Shown here: positions 1 through 5,893 of the stretch, piece by piece
Numbering within the stretch: position 1 is the first letter of the stretch
How the letters are laid out: each line of letters begins with the position of its first letter
Source: Oscillospiraceae bacterium
GTDB taxonomy: Bacteria > Bacillota > Clostridia > Oscillospirales > Ruminococcaceae
Length of the DNA: 6,060 bases
Reading direction: 5' to 3'
Assembly: GCA_014796735.1 (NCBI GenBank)
Contig: JAAVIG010000095.1
Location: 1-6,060 of the forward strand
Made by a program: the position numbers and the translations under genes
Notes under the pieces: model-generated
Database searches by the model: none
What the model saw: the letters and a program-made list of their open reading frames with translations, nothing else
What the model was told of the DNA's origin: nothing

Positions 1-83
1 AATCAAAGTTTAAATGGATATTACACCCAAAGCACTATTATCCAATTAAAACCATTTTTTCAAGTTTTTAATTGGATAATAGT
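1..83 (-). repeat. Composite palindromic intergenic element, copy A (cut by window edge)
   Basis: Bases 34-51 and 66-83 form a perfect 18-bp inverted repeat (left arm ACTATTATCCAATTAAAA) around a 14-nt loop. Read on the minus strand, the right end of this hairpin runs into TAGTGCTTTGGGTG (complement of 20-33). It then continues into what looks like the first arm of a second palindrome (complement of 1-19, containing TATCCATTTAAACTTTG), whose partner would lie before base 1. The same order (hairpin, TAGTG(C/T)TTTGGGTG, second palindrome) is present at 761-850 on the plus strand. The stem is AT-rich and has no clean T-run on either side, so it is not a typical intrinsic terminator. It could be a repeat of the REP/BIME or MITE kind, or the structured 3' end of an upstream gene. 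The palindrome itself is certain; the family assignment is inferred. Confidence 0.7.
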
Positions 84-124
84 ATTAAATGGTTATTAGT
101 ATTATAAAAGTGTGAGTTATGCAT

Positions 125-155
125 TTGAATTTCGATTAACATATGAAAACATAAT
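125..155 (+). promoter_or_regulatory. Weak promoter candidate for the sigma factor gene
   Basis: TTGAAT (125-130) and CATAAT (150-155) could be -35 and -10 boxes, but the 19-nt spacing is longer than ideal. Just downstream are a perfect 10-bp palindrome GTATGCATAC (159-168) and a looser inverted pair AACATAT (139-145) / ATATGTT (175-181). Either could be an operator or part of the leader. An ECF sigma gene is often transcribed by its own product, and the recognition sequence of this sigma factor is unknown, so a self-recognised promoter may overlap here. No other convincing promoter was found in 84-185. Confidence 0.3.
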
Positions 156-199
156 ACGGTATGCATACATAAGAATATGTTTCGGAAGGAGGTAAACCC

Positions 200-760
200 G
201 TGGAGGATAACGGCAGTAAATATTATCTGCGCTATCTGGAGGGCGACGACGAGGGCATTGCCGATATTGTAAGAGCCTATAAGGACGGACTGATATTTTT
301 TATAAACGGCTATGTGAAAAATATTTACATTGCCGAGGAAATAACCGAGGACGTGTTTTTCTGCCTCATGGTAAAAAAGCCCTCGTTTAAGCCAAAATAC
401 AGCTTTAAAACATGGCTGTATTCTATCGGAAGGAATATGGCGGTGGATTACATCAGAAAAAAATCAAGAAACAGGGAGATCGCCGATACGGAAAGACTAA
501 CCGTTGAAGCCGATGAAATAAGCCTTGCGGACAGAGTTATAAGAAACGAGGACAAGATCGCGCTGTACAAGGCGTTATCAAAGCTTCCGGAACGATACGA
601 GCAGGTTCTGAAGCTGACATTTTTACAGGGCTTCACCAATGAACAGGCGGGAAAGATAATGAATAAAACAAAGCGGCAGATAGAAATGCTTATTTACAGA
701 GCAAAGCAGGCGCTGAAAAAACAGCTTGAAAAAGACGGTTTTTCCTATGAATCCGTTTAA
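200..760 (+). CDS. ECF-type RNA polymerase sigma factor (sigma-70 family)
   Basis: This 186-residue protein has the two-domain plan and length of an extracytoplasmic-function sigma factor. Region 2 spans about residues 19-88. It includes AEEITEDVFFCL (45-56), which binds core polymerase, and FKTWLYSIGRNMAVDYIRKK (69-88), the helix that reads the -10 element. An acidic linker (about 89-117) leads to region 4 (about 118-175), with the typical ALSKLPERYEQVL opening and a helix-turn-helix (GFTNEQAGKIMNKTKRQIEMLIYRAKQAL) that reads the -35 element. The start is GTG at 200, chosen because AGGAGG (187-192) lies 7 nt upstream and the next residues match the expected N-terminus. The next gene is a single-pass membrane protein, the usual arrangement for sigma plus anti-sigma. 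The two are 130 nt apart rather than overlapping, and the gap holds two hairpins. The ECF subgroup and target promoters cannot be determined here. Confidence 0.93.
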   Translation: MEDNGSKYYLRYLEGDDEGIADIVRAYKDGLIFFINGYVKNIYIAEEITEDVFFCLMVKKPSFKPKYSFKTWLYSIGRNMAVDYIRKKSRNREIADTERLTVEADEISLADRVIRNEDKIALYKALSKLPERYEQVLKLTFLQGFTNEQAGKIMNKTKRQIEMLIYRAKQALKKQLEKDGFSYESV

Positions 761-796
761 TACTAATCCCTTTGAAAACTGTGGGATTAGTGTTTT
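759..796 (+). terminator. Hairpin after the sigma gene; possible attenuator
   Basis: ACTAATCCC (762-770) pairs perfectly with GGGATTAGT (783-791) around a 12-nt loop. The stem can extend through one G-T pair to 759-794, so it overlaps the sigma gene stop codon. It is followed only by GTTTT (792-796) and then GGG, a poor T-tract. It may act as a partial terminator or an RNA stabiliser that lowers expression of the downstream membrane protein relative to the sigma factor. It is also the first half of the composite element at 761-850. Confidence 0.5.
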
Positions 797-850
797 GGGT
801 GCACTCCCTTTTTAAACTGTGGGTATTACGTCAGTTTAAAAAGGGAGTGG
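761..850 (+). repeat. Composite palindromic intergenic element, copy B
   Basis: Two hairpins lie in tandem. The first is 762-791. The second is a perfect 18-bp inverted repeat, CACTCCCTTTTTAAACTG (802-819) against 832-849, with a 12-nt loop. Between them is TAGTGTTTTGGGTG (788-801), nearly identical to the linker of copy A read on the minus strand (TAGTGCTTTGGGTG). The first loop and the start of the second palindrome also share AAACTGTGGG (776-785 and 814-823), suggesting internal duplication. The second hairpin is followed by GTATAAC rather than a T-run, so it is not a normal terminator. The element fills most of the gap between the sigma gene and its probable anti-sigma gene. Confidence 0.75.
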
Positions 851-890
851 TATAACTCATATCTGCAACCATTAAGAAAGGAGTACTTTC

Positions 891-3641
891 ATGAAAACAG
901 ATGAAGAAATGATAAACAGCCTGTTCAAAAGACGGGACGAGTATTATAAAGGCTTGGAAAAAGCCAAGTTAATAAGCAAAAACAACGGTAAAACTGTGAT
1001 TAAGCTTATCGGAGGCATAATGCTCCCCATAGCGGCAGCGGCGGCGGTGGCTTTGACCTTAGTGACGGTACAGAAAAATATTGTCCAAAACGATATTGAT
1101 CTGACCGACAGCGAAATCCTTTCCGCCGAAACGAAAAAAAATTCCGGAGGAGCGGAAGGCATAAGCGCGCAGCATCTTTTAAAGCTGTACGAAAGCGACA
1201 GGAGCGAGCTTGCCGACGACTTTAAAGCCCTTGACTTTATGGAAACGCCCGTGTGCATTTCCTATAACGGAAAAATATACAAAAGCGATTATTACATGAC
1301 CTTGCCGGATGTTGCATATGTAGACTACACCCCGGCAGCCAGCGCGGAAACAAGCACCTTTACCGTCGCGGGAAGGGCAAAGGTCATGGAAAGCGATTTC
1401 ACCGAGACCGAATGTACCGTATTTGACGTAACGGGAGAGCCGGAATACAAGGCTATTGTGTCAAACGGCCGTATCGAGCTTTACCGTGAAATGGGCGACA
1501 CAGTACGTACCGTGCAGGGTATTGAATTTGAAATAACGGCTCTTCACAGAAACGCGAAGAAATTCCAAGCCACAAGGCTGCCCGTTCTGTATGAGGGTGA
1601 GGATATAATATACAGAGCCTATGACCCTTACGGAGAACCCGTTAAGGACACCTTTATTTTATACACTCCCGAGCTTACCGGCTCATACACCGAATGCGCA
1701 GTAGGCTCATACACCGAATACGCAGTATGGGAGGTTACGGGAACGATTCCCGAGGAGCTTCTGGGAGAGTACCCCGAATTATGCTTCATAAGCTATGAAC
1801 AGCTTGTTGATCTATCCGTGAAAGCACAATGGGATTCTCTTACCCTTGAACAAATAAAGACCTTGAAAGCGGTAAACGCGGGCACGGAAAACGAAACACG
1901 GTATCAGCTTTACTACACAGACGAATCAGGCAGGGAATTCGTTGCGGAGTTTTACGGAAGCTCCGACACCACAGTTATTATCAAGCTCATCACCAACGAA
2001 AGCATCCGTATTAAAAGGGATATTTTTAACCTTGATGACTTTCTGAACTACGTAAAAACCGATTTTCCCGAATATAACAACGACCTTGTCCAGTCCATGA
2101 CCATAAGCCGCGAGCAGTTTAAATCCCTTGTGGAGCGCATGAACAACGGAAGCCTTACCAAAGAGAACATTATATCCGCGGGCGGAATTGTCTGGGACGA
2201 AAACCCGAAGCGTCTGGATTTCTTCTTCCCGGGAAACAAAGTTGATTATACAGTGACCGCGGTCATAGGAGATGACGATCGGGTAATGTATTTCACCGCC
2301 GAGCCTCATAACAGCGGAGGAAGCAGTATAGTTATAGATACGGTAAGCGCCTTTAACGAAGCGTTCGGAGACCGGGAGGAGGATCGTATTTATATCACTT
2401 ACAGCGATCTTCTCCTTCTGGAGGAAAAAGCAAAAGACGGCACTCTTACAACAGAGATAATAGAAAGCATGGGCGCAAAGGATATAGGAAGCGGACTGTA
2501 TGTGTATGAGCTTTACTATGATCTGTATTCGGAACTTTATTTCAGAATAGACATATCCGCCGCGTCGGATACCGAAATAATGCAGGCAGTCATTACCGAT
2601 ATTGAATCGGGAGAAACGCTGGATATGAAAGAGGAAAATGTTGCAAGCTTTATCCGCCGGCACGAGGAAGAAGCCTATCAGCGGTATGTAAATACGAGAC
2701 AGTATATCGATTACTCCGAGCTTAAAAATATAGCGGAAATGGCAAAAAACAATACTCTTACCGCCCAATACGTCGAAAGCATAGGCGCAAGGCCCATGCA
2801 GGACGCCGCAGTATATATGCTGTTCTACAACGGCGAGCATTTTTACTTTGATATTTATATTTCAGCCACCGTAAGCGAGGGAATAAAAAGCGTTACCCTT
2901 ATAAACACGCTCCTGAAATACAGCGGAGACGAAGGCATAGACCTTATGACGGAAGCAGATAAGCTGGATTGGTATTTAAACAGGTATATGATAAGCTATG
3001 AACAGCTTAAGGAAACGGCGGAAAAGTGCGCAAACGGCACTATCACCCCCGAAGATTTCGAGGCAATGAACGCGCGCTTCAATAACCCAAACGGGGATAG
3101 GCTTCCCGATCAGGACATAACGTTCTGCGAGGTTTACTTTGAACAATACAAGGTGGAAGCAACCGTTATAAACGGAAAAGTAATAAAGGTCAACCTTACC
3201 TATGTTTATGACACGATCGACGTAGGCATTGACCTTATGACCGATTACAAGCAGTTTGAGGTATTTCTCGGAAACGAACCCTTCCCCGATGTTTACGGGC
3301 TTGAACCCATTACCGACAAACAGCTTGAGGAGCTTATTGACATAATACAAAATACCGATTACGAAAAGCGCGACGACTGCGGTTACAACAAAATACAGGA
3401 TTATATCCTGCGCAATACCGATCACCTTATAAGCGGAGCGTTCTACGACGAATACCGGATGATTTACGAAAAAGACGGGAAAAAATACGTTATAACCTAT
3501 ACGGGAGGATTTTATGAAAACAGTCAAATGGAAATATCGGACGGCAGCGGAGTTATTGATCTTATAAACAACTCCGAAATGCTTACGGAATTTCTTGACG
3601 GAACCTATTCGGGAGCGGATTTTAACTTCACAAACGAATAA
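891..3641 (+). CDS. Large single-pass membrane protein with repeated ectodomain; probable anti-sigma factor
   Basis: The 916-residue product starts at ATG 891 with AAAGGAG (877-883) 7 nt upstream. Residues 1-36 are charged and cytoplasmic (MKTDEEMINSLFKRRDEYYK and following), and residues 38-60 are an Ala-rich membrane helix. The remaining 855 or so residues, acidic and Tyr-rich, would lie outside the cell. Residues 90-290 form a leading region with ISYNGKIYKSDYY at 123-135, and about 299-904 hold six divergent repeats. Its position behind an ECF sigma gene, short cytoplasmic N-terminus and single helix suggest an anti-sigma factor that holds the sigma factor at the membrane until the ectodomain senses a cue. 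No zinc anti-sigma HxxxCxxC motif or RsgI-type domain is visible, so the sigma-binding part would be non-canonical. The role is inferred from context; the topology is read from the sequence. Alternatives are a signalling adhesin or another sigma-regulated surface protein. Confidence 0.8.
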   Translation: MKTDEEMINSLFKRRDEYYKGLEKAKLISKNNGKTVIKLIGGIMLPIAAAAAVALTLVTVQKNIVQNDIDLTDSEILSAETKKNSGGAEGISAQHLLKLYESDRSELADDFKALDFMETPVCISYNGKIYKSDYYMTLPDVAYVDYTPAASAETSTFTVAGRAKVMESDFTETECTVFDVTGEPEYKAIVSNGRIELYREMGDTVRTVQGIEFEITALHRNAKKFQATRLPVLYEGEDIIYRAYDPYGEPVKDTFILYTPELTGSYTECAVGSYTEYAVWEVTGTIPEELLGEYPELCFISYEQLVDLSVKAQWDSLTLEQIKTLKAVNAGTENETRYQLYYTDESGREFVAEFYGSSDTTVIIKLITNESIRIKRDIFNLDDFLNYVKTDFPEYNNDLVQSMTISREQFKSLVERMNNGSLTKENIISAGGIVWDENPKRLDFFFPGNKVDYTVTAVIGDDDRVMYFTAEPHNSGGSSIVIDTVSAFNEAFGDREEDRIYITYSDLLLLEEKAKDGTLTTEIIESMGAKDIGSGLYVYELYYDLYSELYFRIDISAASDTEIMQAVITDIESGETLDMKEENVASFIRRHEEEAYQRYVNTRQYIDYSELKNIAEMAKNNTLTAQYVESIGARPMQDAAVYMLFYNGEHFYFDIYISATVSEGIKSVTLINTLLKYSGDEGIDLMTEADKLDWYLNRYMISYEQLKETAEKCANGTITPEDFEAMNARFNNPNGDRLPDQDITFCEVYFEQYKVEATVINGKVIKVNLTYVYDTIDVGIDLMTDYKQFEVFLGNEPFPDVYGLEPITDKQLEELIDIIQNTDYEKRDDCGYNKIQDYILRNTDHLISGAFYDEYRMIYEKDGKKYVITYTGGFYENSQMEISDGSGVIDLINNSEMLTEFLDGTYSGADFNFTNE
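1680..1727 (+). repeat. 24-bp in-frame tandem duplication in the ectodomain gene
   Basis: Two adjacent 24-nt units (1680-1703 and 1704-1727) differ at a single base. They encode GSYTECAV and GSYTEYAV (residues 264-279). The second unit continues into WEVTGTIPEE. The near identity points to a recent slippage duplication that kept the frame. It lies just before the large repeats and may alter a linker or surface loop. Confidence 0.9.
1785..3602 (+). other. Six divergent protein repeats of about 95 residues
   Basis: Each unit begins with (I/Y)-x-Y-x-(D/E)-L/F, a short helix, then (N/D)G-(T/S)-(L/I)-T-x-E-x-(I/F)-E-x-(M/I)-(G/N)-A. This is followed by alternating hydrophobic strands and a closing stretch like IDL-(M)-x-E with an aromatic helix. 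Starts by residue are about 299 (ISYEQL), 403 (ISREQF), 501 (ITYSDL), 606 (IDYSEL), 701 (ISYEQL) and 807 (ITDKQL). The last unit is the most diverged. The helix-helix-strand pattern vaguely recalls BLIP-like or SmpA/OmlA-type folds, but this is a guess. DNA identity between units is low, so the duplication is old. Confidence 0.75.
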
Positions 3642-3642
3642 C

Positions 3643-3696
3643 AAAAAACTTTTGCGGAGCTGCCGCCTACTTGACGCGGCGGCTCCTTTTGTTTTT
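3643..3696 (+). terminator. Intrinsic terminator of the sigma/anti-sigma unit
   Basis: Two bases after the stop codon, GGA (3656-3658) and GCCGCC (3662-3667) pair with GGCGGC (3678-3683) and TCC (3684-3686), leaving a 3-nt bulge. TTTTGTTTTT (3687-3696) follows. The A-rich stretch 3643-3648 can pair with the T-run, as in many bidirectional terminators. It is the clearest Rho-independent terminator in the window. Confidence 0.87.
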
Positions 3697-3719
3697 GGTG
3701 TGCGTTTTATAACAAAGCA

Positions 3720-3765
3720 ATCCCCTTGAACGGGTGTTGAAGCTTCAAAGCCCGTTCAAGGGGAT
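3720..3765 (-). terminator. Strong 15-bp stem-loop between convergent units
   Basis: ATCCCCTTGAACGGG (3720-3734) pairs perfectly with 3751-3765 around a 16-nt loop that itself holds the palindrome TTGAAGCTTCAA (3737-3748). On the minus strand it starts 13 nt after the stop of the four-helix protein gene and is followed by TGCTTTGTTAT, so it probably ends the three-gene minus-strand unit. In the plus direction it would back up the terminator at 3643-3696. Its ATCCCCTTGAA core resembles ATCCCTTTGAA of copy B. Confidence 0.72.
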
Positions 3766-3778
3766 CTTTCGTATTATT

Positions 3779-4135
3779 TTAAAACATTAAAACCGAATAA
3801 TAATATCCCATAAAGACAGCCGCCAAAATAATATTGAACGCGATACAGCCTATCATATAAGGAATACGCGCCTTTCTGCGGTTTAAAAGAGTGGCGGTAA
3901 GAAAACCGATCCAAGTGCAGGAAACTATCATAGCACCCATTATTATACACACGTTGGTGACAAATCCGATCTTGAGCTTTAAAATAACGCCACCAAAAAA
4001 GCCCACCAGCGCGTTTACGGCGGGAAGTACGGTAAGTGGCAGTGTCGCTATCGCCCACTTTTTTCTCTTGGATCTCAAAAGACTTGCAGCCGCGATCAGC
4101 AGTAAGCCCGTTATTATAAAGCTTTCTCCTACCAT
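3779..4135 (-). CDS. Small four-helix membrane protein of unknown function
   Basis: The 118-residue protein is almost entirely hydrophobic, with probable membrane helices at about residues 4-20, 28-52, 58-84 and 92-116. Basic loops RSKRKK (21-26) and NRRKAR (85-90) suggest both loops face the cytoplasm. The start is the ATG at 4135, with AAGGGAGA (4148-4141) just upstream. An in-frame ATG at 4234 would add 33 residues, but it lies inside hairpin C, has no good ribosome binding site and encodes a hydrophilic Arg/Cys-rich stretch unlike a membrane protein start. It is last of three genes on this strand, 102 nt after the lipoprotein gene. I recognise no family. Its neighbours suggest a cell-envelope role, but this is only context. 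Confidence 0.8.
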   Translation of the reverse strand: MVGESFIITGLLLIAAASLLRSKRKKWAIATLPLTVLPAVNALVGFFGGVILKLKIGFVTNVCIIMGAMIVSCTWIGFLTATLLNRRKARIPYMIGCIAFNIILAAVFMGYYYSVLMF

Positions 4136-4203
4136 ACCTATCTCCCTTCGGTGTTTCGCGCCGTTCCTTGCTCTACAAGCATCTGCTCGGAATAAGCATA
4201 ATA

Positions 4204-4231
4204 CTGATCCCTTTTTAAAATACGGGATCAG
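4204..4231 (-). terminator. Hairpin C behind the DUF4358 gene; weak terminator or repeat
   Basis: CTGATCCC (4204-4211) pairs with GGGATCAG (4224-4231) around a 12-nt loop, 6 nt after the lipoprotein stop. On the minus strand the downstream flank (TATTATGCTTATTCC) is not a proper T-run, so read-through into the next gene is likely. The loop TTTTTAAAATAC on the plus strand shares its first eight bases with the segment between CCC and GGG at 809-820 in copy B. The whole unit aligns with hairpin 762-791 (ACTAATCCC versus ACTGATCCC). Confidence 0.55.
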
Positions 4232-4237
4232 CATAAA

Positions 4238-4720
4238 TCAGCCCTTAAGCTTTTCGTCAACAATAGCTTTAGCCCTGTCGTTATCGGATAAGGCTATATA
4301 AACGGCGTAATTCCCTGTCGAATAAACCTTTGCGGTATCAAGCTTGTACATTTCATCGGGAGTATAGTCTGTAAATACCTCTATACGTGAGTCAAGCTTT
4401 GACTGCAAGCCCGCCTCCGCCGCCTTCGCCGCGTCCGCCGTCTTGAACTTAAGCACCGCTATCTCGTCGGGAAGCGCGCCCGAGCCGCAAAGGGAAAACG
4501 CCGCGGAATCAAGCTCCGCAATATCCACATCAACGTAATAGGTCTCAACGTCATTCGTTCCCTTTTCCACCGCCGAGGAAATGGGTACCTCCGCCAACAC
4601 CGCGCTTACCACCTCCGCAGGGTCTGCGTCCGCGGTCTGCGCATCTTCATTTCCGCCGTTACAGCCCGTAAAAAGCATTACCGGCACCAGCACGGCGGAG
4701 ATCAGTTTTTTAATGTTCAT
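4238..4720 (-). CDS. DUF4358-family lipoprotein
   Basis: This 160-residue protein has a lipoprotein signal peptide: MNIKK, a hydrophobic stretch (residues 6-17) and lipobox LFTGC with the lipidated cysteine at 20. An acidic linker follows. Residues about 36-155 match the DUF4358 pattern: AEVPISSAVEKG (43-54), ETYYVDVD (59-66), GSGALPDEIAVLKFK (79-93), then a helix, a YTPDEMYKLDTAKV stretch and a GNYAVYIALSDN strand (136-147). The family is common in Clostridia and has no established function. The start at 4720 is chosen because it begins directly at the signal peptide, with AAAGGA about 11 nt upstream. The in-frame ATG at 4774 would put 18 charged residues ahead of the signal. The protein should sit on the outer face of the membrane, next to the SGNH enzyme encoded 83 nt upstream. 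Confidence 0.86.
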   Translation of the reverse strand: MNIKKLISAVLVPVMLFTGCNGGNEDAQTADADPAEVVSAVLAEVPISSAVEKGTNDVETYYVDVDIAELDSAAFSLCGSGALPDEIAVLKFKTADAAKAAEAGLQSKLDSRIEVFTDYTPDEMYKLDTAKVYSTGNYAVYIALSDNDRAKAIVDEKLKG

Positions 4721-4803
4721 CTTTTTTTGTTCCTTTCTTTTTTCTGTATATTCTGTATATGATCTGATAAGCAATACGCTTAAAGAAATGATCCATACAC
4801 TTT

Positions 4804-5676
4804 TTATCCTATCTGATTTTCGATCGTACCCAACAGCAAGGCGTACGCACTGCCGAGGAAATGTAATCCGTCGTCCTCCGCGTATTGAGAGGAAAAATAA
4901 CCGTCGCTGTCCTTGAGCTTAGAGCAGATGTCTACATATGTAAATCCGCCCTGATTGCACATAGCTTCCAGCTTAAGGTTGTATTCGGTTATCTCAGTCA
5001 TTGTCTCATTGCCCTCCGCGTCATGCTCCTTAGTAACGGGAGGCAAAGAGATAACGCATATTTTTGCCACGGGACAAGCCATTTCAAGCTCGGCCACAAG
5101 CTCGGTCATCTTGGTTGACATATAATCAACGTCCATAAAAGCAAGACCGTTTGTGCCTAACATCACATAAATTCGCTTAGGCCGCATTTCCGCCGCTTTT
5201 TCTATACAAGTGACATCGTTTACCTTCTTTGTAAGCGCGCTTTCGGGGTTTAAGCCAACCTCGGCAAATACGTTTTCCGCGTCCAGATAATCGTACAGAT
5301 AAAGTCCCGTGGAAATACTGTCGCCGATAAACAGGTCTTCGGAGAAAAACTCTCTGCTGTACTGAGGTAAAACAAGGTTGTCCACAGGCACGGTTTCCTC
5401 CGTCCCGCCCGTTGTCTCCTCGGTATTTTCGCCCGCGGTTTCGGCGGGAGTACTGCCGGCGGCATCGGTGCTGACAGCCGAAACGCTATCGGAAACGGGT
5501 TCCGATGTTCTTACCGCAGCGGGAGTCGTCGTGGTGACCGTGCGGTCATTCCCTATATCCTCCTTCATATGAAGGTATACAAGCACGATAAGCAGGATAA
5601 TGATCCCGACTATTACTATATTTAATGCTACGATCGCTATCGATAAGCCGTTTTTTTTCTTTCTTGCCAAGGTCAC
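4804..5676 (-). CDS. Membrane-anchored SGNH/GDSL-family hydrolase
   Basis: The 290-residue protein has a basic N-terminus, one membrane helix (about 11-36), a Ser/Thr/Glu-rich extracellular linker (about 45-98) and an SGNH domain (about 105-288). Visible signature blocks are LFIGDS with nucleophile Ser120, a block II Gly141 (EVGLN), GTNG with oxyanion-hole Asn176, and DDGLH giving Asp269 and His272 of the triad. Block III reads GTNG rather than the usual GTND/GTNE; the Asn is kept, so activity is expected. Such enzymes remove or transfer acyl groups on carbohydrates or lipids. With an outward domain, a cell-wall or surface polysaccharide ester is a reasonable but unproven substrate. The start is GTG at 5676. 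GGAG lies only 3 nt upstream, so TTG at 5670 is an alternative. It is first in its unit, with a consensus promoter 47 bp upstream. Confidence 0.9.
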   Translation of the reverse strand: MTLARKKKNGLSIAIVALNIVIVGIIILLIVLVYLHMKEDIGNDRTVTTTTPAAVRTSEPVSDSVSAVSTDAAGSTPAETAGENTEETTGGTEETVPVDNLVLPQYSREFFSEDLFIGDSISTGLYLYDYLDAENVFAEVGLNPESALTKKVNDVTCIEKAAEMRPKRIYVMLGTNGLAFMDVDYMSTKMTELVAELEMACPVAKICVISLPPVTKEHDAEGNETMTEITEYNLKLEAMCNQGGFTYVDICSKLKDSDGYFSSQYAEDDGLHFLGSAYALLLGTIENQIG

Positions 5677-5722
5677 TTTCTCCTTCTTCCTATAACTTCC
5701 TTATTTAACAAATATTATATCA

Positions 5723-5751
5723 ATTATACACACAAAAATGTCAATAGTCAA
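5723..5751 (-). promoter_or_regulatory. Consensus sigma-A promoter of the SGNH-DUF4358 unit
   Basis: On the minus strand, TTGACT (5751-5746) and TATAAT (5728-5723) are separated by exactly 17 nt. Transcription would begin near 5716, leaving a leader of about 40 nt before the GTG at 5676. The -35 box lies at one end of an 8-bp inverted repeat, AAGATTTT (5750-5757) / AAAATCTT (5771-5778), which could be an operator or just AT-rich chance. The near-perfect boxes point to housekeeping expression rather than control by the ECF sigma factor. Confidence 0.82.
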
Positions 5752-5853
5752 GATTTTTTGATATTTTCATAAAATCTTAATAAATTTTTTATCGGCGCCG
5801 CATTTATTTATTGATTTTTTTTAAGTAATTTAAACAAAAAAATCAAAAATCAC

Positions 5854-5882
5854 TTGAATTTTAAAAAAAATTAGTGTATTAT
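5854..5882 (+). promoter_or_regulatory. Probable promoter of the UPF0291 gene
   Basis: TTGAAT (5854-5859) and TATTAT (5877-5882) are 17 nt apart in a very AT-rich stretch; an overlapping TATAAT lies at 5882-5887. The leader to the ATG at 5965 would be about 75 nt. This promoter and the minus-strand one at 5723-5751 diverge within the 288-bp gap 5677-5964, which otherwise shows no gene. No B. subtilis-type LexA box (CGAAC-N4-GTTCG) is visible, although this family is SOS-linked in Bacillus. Confidence 0.6.
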
Positions 5883-5893
5883 ATAATAAAGCA

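Noticed and set aside
820..860. Internal promoter for the 916-residue gene using TATAAC at 851-856
   Set aside because: The only -35-like hexamer nearby (TTACGT, 825-830) is 20 nt away and poor, and the stretch lies inside the palindrome.
1926..2840. Long open frame on the minus strand opposite the 916-residue gene
   Set aside because: It lies wholly antisense to a well-supported gene with a good ribosome binding site and coherent repeats. Its Cys/Ile/Tyr/His-rich translation shows no recognisable domain.
1785..3602. Repeats considered as a CRISPR array or DNA-level tandem repeat
   Set aside because: The repetition is visible only at protein level, is in frame and is divergent; no identical DNA repeats with spacers occur.
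2976..3644. Second antisense open frame, 222 codons
   Set aside because: It is a shadow of the same gene; the translation is Val/Phe/Tyr-rich without domain structure and no ribosome binding site stands out.
4136..4234. N-terminal extension of the four-helix protein from ATG 4234
   Set aside because: The extra 33 residues are hydrophilic, begin within a hairpin and lack a ribosome binding site, whereas ATG 4135 has AAGGGAGA close upstream.
3891..4301. Plus-strand frame over the four-helix protein and the end of the lipoprotein gene
   Set aside because: It overlaps two supported minus-strand genes, runs through hairpin C and has no convincing ribosome binding site.
4744..4760. Tandem CTGTATAT pair in front of the lipoprotein gene
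   Set aside because: Two 8-nt units in an AT-rich leader are too short to call an operator, and no good promoter boxes accompany them.
4721..4774. N-terminal extension of the lipoprotein from ATG 4774
   Set aside because: It would place 18 charged residues before a clean signal peptide that starts at 4720 with its own ribosome binding site.
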